The notes below the pieces were generated by a model. The model did not search any database, was not told the DNA's origin, and saw only the letters and a list, made by a program, of their open reading frames with translations. DNA of 9,441 nucleotides. It comes from DASSTY01 sp035760645 (GTDB lineage Bacteria > Gemmatimonadota > Gemmatimonadetes > Gemmatimonadales > GWC2-71-9). Position numbers and translations under genes: made by a program. Positions within the stretch are counted from its first letter, which is position 1. Each line of letters begins with the position of its first letter. Where the stretch lies: positions 1-9,441 of the forward strand of contig DASTSO010000061.1 of NCBI GenBank assembly GCA_035760645.1, given 5' to 3'. Shown here piece by piece: positions 1-4,725 of this stretch.

Positions 1-171
1 CGAGAGCGGGACGTCGCGCACCGCGTCGCCGGTGGTGGTGATCTCGATCCGCTCGGTCGCGACTCCCGCGGCATCGAGCAGCGCGCGCACACGCTCGGTC
101 TGCCAGAGCGCCAGCGCGCTCGCGCGGGTGCCGACGCGCAGGATGCGCGCGGACGGAATGATCGTGGACAT
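1..171 (-). CDS. hemC: Hydroxymethylbilane synthase (porphobilinogen deaminase), N-terminal part, cut by window edge
   Basis: HemC joins four porphobilinogen molecules into hydroxymethylbilane in the cytoplasm, using a covalently bound dipyrromethane cofactor. Only the first 57 residues are in the window and the frame stays open to base 1. Translating the minus strand from the ATG at 171-169 gives RVGTRASALALWQTERV (residues 12-28), the family's N-terminal signature, and ITTTGD (44-49) followed by the typical D-x-PL (53-56). Arg16 corresponds to the conserved Arg of the 'TR' pair that contacts the cofactor in known HemC structures (established for the family, inferred here). There is no Shine-Dalgarno sequence; a TACATT hexamer ends 7 nt before the ATG, suggesting a leaderless mRNA. 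The gene is the fifth in a same-strand haem cluster, 126 nt after the DUF4383-like gene. The cofactor cysteine would lie outside the window. Confidence 0.95.
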   Translation of the reverse strand, partial: MSTIIPSARILRVGTRASALALWQTERVRALLDAAGVATERIEITTTGDAVRDVPLS

Positions 172-184
172 GGCGGGGAATGTA
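172..184 (-). promoter_or_regulatory. Possible leaderless -10 element of hemC
   Basis: On the minus strand, TACATT (184 to 179) is followed by exactly 7 nt (CCCCGCC) and then the hemC ATG. This is the TANNNT-to-start spacing expected when transcription starts at the start codon. No purine-rich ribosome binding site is present. The -35 position falls inside the adjacent inverted repeat and does not resemble TTGACA, so the call rests on the -10 and its spacing, and on the same layout at hemB. Confidence 0.4.
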
Positions 185-186
185 GT

Positions 187-246
187 CGGGACGGCGGGAC
201 GGCGGGACGGAGGGAGGCCGGGATTTCCCGCCGTCCCGCCGTCCCG
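187..246. repeat. Perfect 21-bp inverted repeat built from 8-bp tandem units
   Basis: The left arm (187-207) and right arm (226-246) are exact reverse complements over 21 bp and enclose an 18-nt loop (208-225). The left side consists of three head-to-tail copies of CGGGACGG (187-210); the right side carries the complementary unit, so the palindrome is made of short tandem repeats facing each other. As RNA it would be an extremely stable stem. It lies between the DUF4383-like gene and hemC, starting 51 nt after the DUF4383 stop on the transcribed strand. There is no U-tract after the stem in either direction, so it is not a canonical intrinsic terminator. It could still stop or stabilise the upstream transcript, or be a copy of a dispersed intergenic repeat. 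Confidence 0.85.
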
Positions 247-297
247 CCCGCGTCCGGCGGAGCCCACCGACCGCCGGAGGCTCCCGCCCTTCCGCCC

Positions 298-702
298 TTA
301 TGCCCTCAGCCCCGCCTCCGGCACGTAGGGCTTCGCCGCGAACCCGACGAAGGCGAGCACGGCGCCGAGCACCAGATGCAGCCAGACGTCGGGGCCGCCG
401 ATGGGGATCAGGCCGAAGGTGCTCGGGATGATGAAGCCCAGGACGAAGAGCAGGAGGTAGACGACGCCCGAGACGCGGCAGTAGAGCACGGCCGAGTCGT
501 GCATCCGCGCCGCGAAGATGCCCCAGAGGCCGAAGGCGAGGTGCACCAGGTTGTGCAGGAGATTGACCGGGAAGAGGCCGATGACGCGCGGCGCGGTCGC
601 GGGGTTCGCGTCCATGCTCCCACCCGAGACGAGGAAGCCGAGCACGGCGACGATGAGAAAGAGGATCCCGAAGATCTGTGCCATCCGTTGCGCGAGCGAC
701 AT
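298..702 (-). CDS. Small four-helix membrane protein, DUF4383-like
   Basis: The predicted protein has 134 residues and four hydrophobic segments: about 8-26, 42-64, 75-97 and 104-124. The pattern VNLLHNLVHLAFGLWG (47-61 region) and overall size resemble the DUF4383 family of small integral membrane proteins, whose function is not established. I start at the ATG at 702 because CAGGGGAGGG lies about 8 nt upstream; an in-frame extension to 771 would add a non-hydrophobic, poorly supported leader. His50 and His54 are four residues apart in helix 2 and His109 lies in helix 4; with Cys75 these are the only obvious ligand-type residues in the membrane region. The gene sits inside the haem cluster, 104 nt after hemG and 126 nt before hemC, so it may be a separate unit. 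Function is unknown; a role in haem metabolism is only suggested by position. Confidence 0.8.
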   Translation of the reverse strand: MSLAQRMAQIFGILFLIVAVLGFLVSGGSMDANPATAPRVIGLFPVNLLHNLVHLAFGLWGIFAARMHDSAVLYCRVSGVVYLLLFVLGFIIPSTFGLIPIGGPDVWLHLVLGAVLAFVGFAAKPYVPEAGLRA

Positions 703-731
703 ATGCCCTGCCCTCCCCTGAAGGTCCAGCC

Positions 732-750
732 CGGCCGGTGTTTCCGGCCG
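732..750. repeat. 7-bp inverted repeat between hemG and the DUF4383-like gene
   Basis: CGGCCGG (732-738) and CCGGCCG (744-750) are perfect complements around a 5-nt loop. The hairpin lies in the 104-nt gap after hemG, about 57 nt past its stop on the transcribed strand and 30 nt before the next ATG. No T-tract follows, so a terminator role is weak; short GC stems of this kind can arise by chance in such DNA. A second 7-bp stem (806-812 with 818-824) straddles the hemG stop codon. The gap otherwise shows no convincing promoter. Confidence 0.35.
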
Positions 751-806
751 CATCAAGGTGGAGGCACCCACCGCCCCCCGGGGTGAGGGGCGTCACATGC
801 CCGGGC

Positions 807-2216
807 TCAGCCGCCGGGGCTGAGGCGCGCCGCCGCCGCCATGCCCGAGGCCAGCGCCTCGCCCACCGCAATTCCCGAGCGGTAGTTGCCGGCGAAGGCC
901 AGCCCCGGACAGCTGCGCTCGAGCTCGTCGAGGGCCGCCTGCACGCGGCCGTGGCCGATCACGTACTGCGGGATGGCGCGCGGATGGAAGATGTGGCGCC
1001 GGAAGGTCGGCTCGCCGCGGACGCCGAGGAGGGTGTGGAGGTCGTCGAGGATCCGGCCCGTGAGGGTGTGCGGGTCGGCCTCGGCGAGGCGGGGATCGCG
1101 CGCACCGCCGACGAAGACGGTCAGGGCGACGTGTCCCGCGGGGGCGCGCCATGGGAAGAGCGACGAGGCGAAGATGGCGCCGAGCAGGCTGCGCCGCTCC
1201 AGGGCCGGCACGAGAAAGCCGAAGCCGTCGAGCGGATGCGCGACGTCGTCGCGACGGAAGCCCAGGACGAGCACCGCCACCGGCGCATAGGGGACGGCAC
1301 CCGCGCGCCGGAGCGCGTCGGCGGGCGCGCCGGGCAGCTCGAGCGAGTCGAGTGCGTAGGCCGGCGCGGCGTAGACGACGGCGTCGTGCACGGCCGCGAG
1401 CGAGCCGCCGGCCTGCTCCGCCTCCACCCGCCACCGGGCGCCGTCGCGCCGCAGGGCGGTGGCGCGGGCGCCGAGCCGGATCGCGCCGCCCTCGGCCGTC
1501 AGCGCCTCGGCGAGGCGGCGCGGAATCGTCTCCATGCCCTCGTCGAACGAGCCGATCGTCCGCCGCGGCCGCGGCGCGAGCTCCCCCCCCTGGTCCGGGG
1601 CGGCCGCGCGGCGGCGGCGCAGCGCTCCGCGCACGACCGAGCCGTGCGCGCGCTCCAGCTCGTGCAGCGCGGGCAGCGCGTGGCGTGCCGAGAGGTGCTC
1701 GGGCTGACCCGCGTAGATGCCGCCCAGGAGCGGATCCACGAGGTAGTCGAGCACCTCGCGTCCGAACCGCCGGCGCACGAAGGCGGCGACGCTCTCGTCG
1801 TCCGCGTTCGTGCCCGCGTCCGCGGCGCGCGGCGCGACGAACGGCTCCCGCAGGAGCCGCAGCTTGGCGAGGGGCGAGAGAATCGGCGTCCGGAGCGCGG
1901 CGAGGGGCGAGGCGGGGAGCGGAACGAGCCGGCCGCGGCGGACGACGTAGCGCCGGCTCGCCGACTCCGCGGCGAGCCGGCGCGCGCGGTCGAGCCCGAG
2001 CCGCGCGACGAGCGGCGCCGCCGCCGGCGGCGGGTCGGCGAACGAGTTGGGCCCGTACTCGACGAGATAGCCGTCACGCCACTCGCTCCGGATCACGCCA
2101 CCGACGCGGTCGGCCGCCTCGTAGACCGTGACCTCCCAGCCGCGCCGGGCGAGCTCGCAGGCGGCCGCGAGCCCGGCCACGCCGGCGCCGATCACCCCCG
2201 CCGACCGCGGCGCCAT
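807..2216 (-). CDS. hemG: FAD-dependent protoporphyrinogen/coproporphyrinogen oxidase (HemG/HemY type)
   Basis: This 469-residue flavoprotein belongs to the oxygen-dependent HemY-type oxidases, which remove six electrons from protoporphyrinogen IX or, in the coproporphyrin branch, from coproporphyrinogen III. Residues 8-15 carry the Rossmann GxGxxG (VIGAGVAG), followed by E33 for the FAD ribose, RVGG (37-40) and the EYGPNSF segment (53-59). Near the C-terminus FAGNYRSGIAVGEALASG (441-458) is the second FAD-contacting motif of this family. The length is normal. The ATG at 2216 lies 3 nt after the hemL stop, with GGAGG about 10 nt upstream, so the two genes are co-translated. An unbroken run of eight G on the coding strand (1583-1590) lies in a low-complexity linker near residue 210. 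The sequence alone does not tell me which porphyrinogen is the true substrate; that depends on whether hemH/hemQ-type partners occur elsewhere. Confidence 0.92.
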   Translation of the reverse strand: MAPRSAGVIGAGVAGLAAACELARRGWEVTVYEAADRVGGVIRSEWRDGYLVEYGPNSFADPPPAAAPLVARLGLDRARRLAAESASRRYVVRRGRLVPLPASPLAALRTPILSPLAKLRLLREPFVAPRAADAGTNADDESVAAFVRRRFGREVLDYLVDPLLGGIYAGQPEHLSARHALPALHELERAHGSVVRGALRRRRAAAPDQGGELAPRPRRTIGSFDEGMETIPRRLAEALTAEGGAIRLGARATALRRDGARWRVEAEQAGGSLAAVHDAVVYAAPAYALDSLELPGAPADALRRAGAVPYAPVAVLVLGFRRDDVAHPLDGFGFLVPALERRSLLGAIFASSLFPWRAPAGHVALTVFVGGARDPRLAEADPHTLTGRILDDLHTLLGVRGEPTFRRHIFHPRAIPQYVIGHGRVQAALDELERSCPGLAFAGNYRSGIAVGEALASGMAAAARLSPGG

Positions 2217-2219
2217 CGC

Positions 2220-3506
2220 TCAGCCGCCTCCGAGCGCCCCCGCCGCGGCCTCGGCGAAGCGGGCGAGCTCCGCGTCGCCGTGGACCGCGGAGGTGAACGA
2301 CGCCTCGAACGCCGACGGCGGGAGATACACGCCCCCGGCGAGCATCGCGTGGAAGAAGCGCGCGTAGGCGTCGCGGTCGGTGGCCCGCGCGTCGGCGTAG
2401 TCGCGCACCGGGCGGTCGGTGAAGAACGGCGTGAGCATCGTCCCCACCCGCTGCACCGTGAGCGCGACGCCCGCGCGCGCCGCCGCGTCGTTCAGCACGC
2501 GCTCGGCCTCGGCGGCCCAGCGCTCCGCGCGCTCCCAGACTCCGGGATCGGCGAGACGATCGAGCGTCACGAGCCCCGCCGCCATCGCGAGCGGGTTGCC
2601 CGAGAGCGTGCCCGCCTGGTAGACGGGCCCGGCGGGGGCGATCATCTCCATCAGGTCGCGCCGGCCGCCATACGCCGCGGCGGGGAGCCCGCCGCCGATC
2701 ACCTTGCCCAGGACCGTGAGGTCGGGGGTCACGCCATAGAGCGTCTGGGCGCCCCGGGGATGCACCCGCCAGCCGGTCATCACCTCGTCGAAGACGAGAA
2801 GCGCGCCGTACTGCGTCGCGAGCGCACGGAGCCCCTCGAGGAAGCCCGCGACCGGCGGCACCAGCCCCATGTTGCCCGCCACCGGCTCGAGCAGCACCGC
2901 GGCGATCTCCCCGCCGCGCGCCTCGAACACGGCGCGCACCGCTGCGAGGTCGTTGTAGGGGACGATGAGCGTGTCGGCCACCGTGGCGGGCGTCACGCCC
3001 GGCGAATCCGGGAGGCCGAGCGTCGCGACCCCCGACCCCGCCGCGGCGAGGAGCGCGTCGGCGTGGCCGTGATAGCAGCCGTCGAACTTCACCACCGCGC
3101 GCCGGCCGGTCGCCGCGCGCGCGAGACGCACGGCGCTCATCGCCGCCTCGGTCCCCGAGCTCACGAAGCGCACCATCTCGACCGACGGGAAAGTGGCGAC
3201 GACGCGCTCGGCCAGCAGCACCTCGAGCTCGGTCGGCGCGCCGTAGCTCGTGCCGCGCGCCGCGGCGTCGGCCACCGCCTGCACGACCTCCGGGTGCGCG
3301 TGGCCCAGGATGAGCGGGCCCCACGAGAGGACGAGGTCCACGTAGCGGTTCCCGTCCGCGTCCTCGAGCCACGCCCCGCGCCCGCGCGCGATGAAGCGCG
3401 GCGTGCCGCCCACGCCGCGGAAGGCGCGCACCGGCGAGCTCACGCCGCCCGGCATGAGCCGCTGCGCGCGCGCGAAGAGGCGCTCCGAGGTCGCCGTCGC
3501 CTGCAC
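2220..3506 (-). CDS. hemL: Glutamate-1-semialdehyde 2,1-aminomutase
   Basis: HemL is a PLP enzyme that converts glutamate-1-semialdehyde to 5-aminolevulinate, the first committed tetrapyrrole precursor in the C5 pathway. With the start used here it has 428 residues, the normal size. Visible motifs are RLMPGGVSSPVRAF (16-29), SSGTEA (116-121), CYHGHAD (144-150), the FDEVMTGWRV segment (239-248) and LGKVIGGG (266-273), where Lys268 should form the Schiff base with PLP. I chose the GTG at 3506 because GAGGA sits 7 nt upstream and the protein then begins just before the conserved SERLFARAQ. An alternative GTG at 3554 would overlap hemB by 28 nt. The gene follows hemB by 20 nt and precedes hemG by 3 nt. 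HemL implies that hemA (glutamyl-tRNA reductase) is encoded elsewhere. Confidence 0.95.
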   Translation of the reverse strand: MQATATSERLFARAQRLMPGGVSSPVRAFRGVGGTPRFIARGRGAWLEDADGNRYVDLVLSWGPLILGHAHPEVVQAVADAAARGTSYGAPTELEVLLAERVVATFPSVEMVRFVSSGTEAAMSAVRLARAATGRRAVVKFDGCYHGHADALLAAAGSGVATLGLPDSPGVTPATVADTLIVPYNDLAAVRAVFEARGGEIAAVLLEPVAGNMGLVPPVAGFLEGLRALATQYGALLVFDEVMTGWRVHPRGAQTLYGVTPDLTVLGKVIGGGLPAAAYGGRRDLMEMIAPAGPVYQAGTLSGNPLAMAAGLVTLDRLADPGVWERAERWAAEAERVLNDAAARAGVALTVQRVGTMLTPFFTDRPVRDYADARATDRDAYARFFHAMLAGGVYLPPSAFEASFTSAVHGDAELARFAEAAAGALGGG

Positions 3507-3526
3507 GGGCTCGTCCTCGACGCCGG

Positions 3527-4537
3527 TCAGTCCGCGGTCCCGTCGCTCAACCACTGCGCCACGTCCTTCGCGTGATAGGTGATGATCGCGTCCGCCCCGG
3601 CCCGCCGCATGCCGAGGAGCGCCTCCAGCACGACGCGCCGCTCGTCGATCCAGCCGTTGCGCGCCGCGGCCTTCACCATCGAGTACTCGCCGCTCACGTT
3701 GTAGGCGAGGAGCGGGAGCGTGGTGCGCTCGCGCACGGCCCGGATCACATCGAGGTAGGCGAGGGCCGGCTTCACCATCAGCATGTCGGCGCCCTCCGCC
3801 TCGTCGAGCGCCGCCTCGAGCAACGCCTCGCGCACGTTGGCGGGGTCCATCTGGTACTGGCGGCGGTCGCCGAAGGCGGGCGTGCTCTCCGCCGCCTCGC
3901 GGAACGGGCCATAGAAACCGCTCGCGTACTTCACGGCGTAGCTCAGCACCGCGCGATCCTCGTAGCCGGCGCCGTCGAGCGCCGCGCGGATCGCGCGGAC
4001 CATGCCGTCCATCATCCCGCTCGGCGCCACGATGTCGGCGCCGGCCTCGGCGTGGCTCACGGCGACGCGGCCAAGCACCTCGAGCGTCGCGTCGTTGTCC
4101 ACCGTCTGCCCGCCGCGACCGTCGTCACGGAGGATGCCGCAGTGCCCGTGGCTCGTGTACTCGCAGCAGCAGACGTCGGTGATGAGGAGGAGCTCGGGGG
4201 CGCGCTCGCGGATGCGCCGGAGCGCGCGCTGCACGATCCCGTCGGGGTCGAAGTTCTCGACGCCCACCGGGTCCTTCGCCGCCGGGATGCCGAAGAGGAG
4301 CACGCTCGTGAGGCCGAGCGAGCGGATGCGGTCGATCTCGCGGTCGAGCGCCTCGTCCACCGAGAGCTGGAAGACGCCGGGCATCGAGCCCACCTCGCGC
4401 TCGACCCGCGCGCCGTGGACGACGAAGATGGGCGGGATGAGCTGCGAGGGCGCGAGGGTGTGCTCGCGCACCAGGGCGCGCAGCGCGGCGGTACGCCGGC
4501 GGCGGCGGGGGCGCGGAATGCGAGTGTGATCGGTCAC
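3527..4537 (-). CDS. hemB: Porphobilinogen synthase (5-aminolevulinate dehydratase), zinc type
   Basis: HemB condenses two 5-aminolevulinate molecules into porphobilinogen. From the GTG at 4537 the protein has 336 residues, as is usual. It opens with the Arg-rich RPRRRRRTAALRALVRE arm (9-25). The two Schiff-base lysines are recognisable: Lys203 in YAVKYASGFYGPFREA and Lys256 in MLMVKPALAYLD. The metal loop DVCCCEYTSHGHCG (121-134) has cysteines at 123, 125 and 133, matching the catalytic zinc ligands of zinc-type enzymes; Cys124 is an extra one where most homologues have a hydrophobic residue. A longer in-frame start (GTG at 4669) would add 44 residues of unconserved sequence and run through the promoter, so I reject it. 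No Shine-Dalgarno is present. hemB heads the hemB-hemL-hemG operon and diverges from the TonB receptor gene. Confidence 0.95.
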   Translation of the reverse strand: MTDHTRIPRPRRRRRTAALRALVREHTLAPSQLIPPIFVVHGARVEREVGSMPGVFQLSVDEALDREIDRIRSLGLTSVLLFGIPAAKDPVGVENFDPDGIVQRALRRIRERAPELLLITDVCCCEYTSHGHCGILRDDGRGGQTVDNDATLEVLGRVAVSHAEAGADIVAPSGMMDGMVRAIRAALDGAGYEDRAVLSYAVKYASGFYGPFREAAESTPAFGDRRQYQMDPANVREALLEAALDEAEGADMLMVKPALAYLDVIRAVRERTTLPLLAYNVSGEYSMVKAAARNGWIDERRVVLEALLGMRRAGADAIITYHAKDVAQWLSDGTAD

Positions 4538-4544
4538 GCGGGTA

Positions 4545-4573
4545 AGGGTAGAAGCGCGAACCGCGCCGGGCAA
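4545..4573 (-). promoter_or_regulatory. hemB operon promoter, predicted leaderless
   Basis: On the minus strand a -35-like TTGCCC (4573 to 4568) and a -10-like TACCCT (4550 to 4545) are separated by exactly 17 bp; each matches the sigma-70 consensus at four of six positions. Only 7 nt lie between the -10 and the hemB GTG at 4537, which puts the transcription start at or next to the start codon. The absence of any ribosome binding site fits. This is a prediction from pattern and spacing, not a mapped start. Confidence 0.6.
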
Positions 4574-4582
4574 CCGCGCCGG
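4559..4582. repeat. 11-bp direct repeat around the hemB -35 (possible operator)
   Basis: AACCGCGCCGG occurs at 4559-4569 and again at 4572-4582, a period of 13 bp. The copies flank and overlap the hemB -35 hexamer (4568-4573). Close direct repeats over a -35 can be binding sites for a regulator, but none is identified here, and such a repeat could also arise from local duplication in GC-rich DNA. An 8-bp palindrome, TCCCGGGA, follows at 4587-4594. Confidence 0.4.
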
Positions 4583-4715
4583 CCGCTCCCGGGACCGCCT
4601 CCGGAATCCTACGGACGCGCCGCACCCCGGAATGGCCCCGCGGTGGACGCCTCGCGCGGCGGCCTCCACTATCCTTCGAGCGCGACCGATTCCGCCGCCG
4701 ACCCCGATCCGCCCC

Positions 4716-4720
4716 AGGAG
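4716..4720 (+). promoter_or_regulatory. Ribosome binding site of the TonB-dependent receptor
   Basis: AGGAG lies 5 nt before the ATG at 4726 and fixes the receptor start. It is one of the better Shine-Dalgarno sequences in the window and contrasts with the leaderless-looking hemB on the other side of the divergent region. The 188-bp intergenic region contains a weak -10-like TATCCT (4670-4675) without a good -35 at the right distance, so the receptor promoter is unresolved. I see no recognisable riboswitch fold, though I cannot exclude one by eye. Confidence 0.7.
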
Positions 4721-4725
4721 CTTCG

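Noticed and set aside
732..750. Intrinsic terminator after hemG
   Set aside because: The 7-bp stem has no following T-tract on either strand, so it is kept only as an inverted repeat.
3507..3554. Longer hemL start at the GTG at 3554
   Set aside because: It overlaps hemB and adds an unconserved leader; the GTG at 3506 has GAGGA 7 nt upstream and gives the usual protein length.
678..3575. A 965-codon open frame on the plus strand, antisense to hemG and hemL
   Set aside because: It is a GC-driven shadow: rich in Arg, Ala, Gly, His and Glu with no recognisable domain, and it lies opposite two clear enzymes.
4538..4669. Longer hemB start at the GTG at 4669
   Set aside because: It would add 44 unconserved residues and translate through the predicted promoter.
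4538..4725. A riboswitch (for example cobalamin or TPP) before the receptor
   Set aside because: I could not recognise the conserved box sequences of either class; a covariance-model search would be needed to exclude it.
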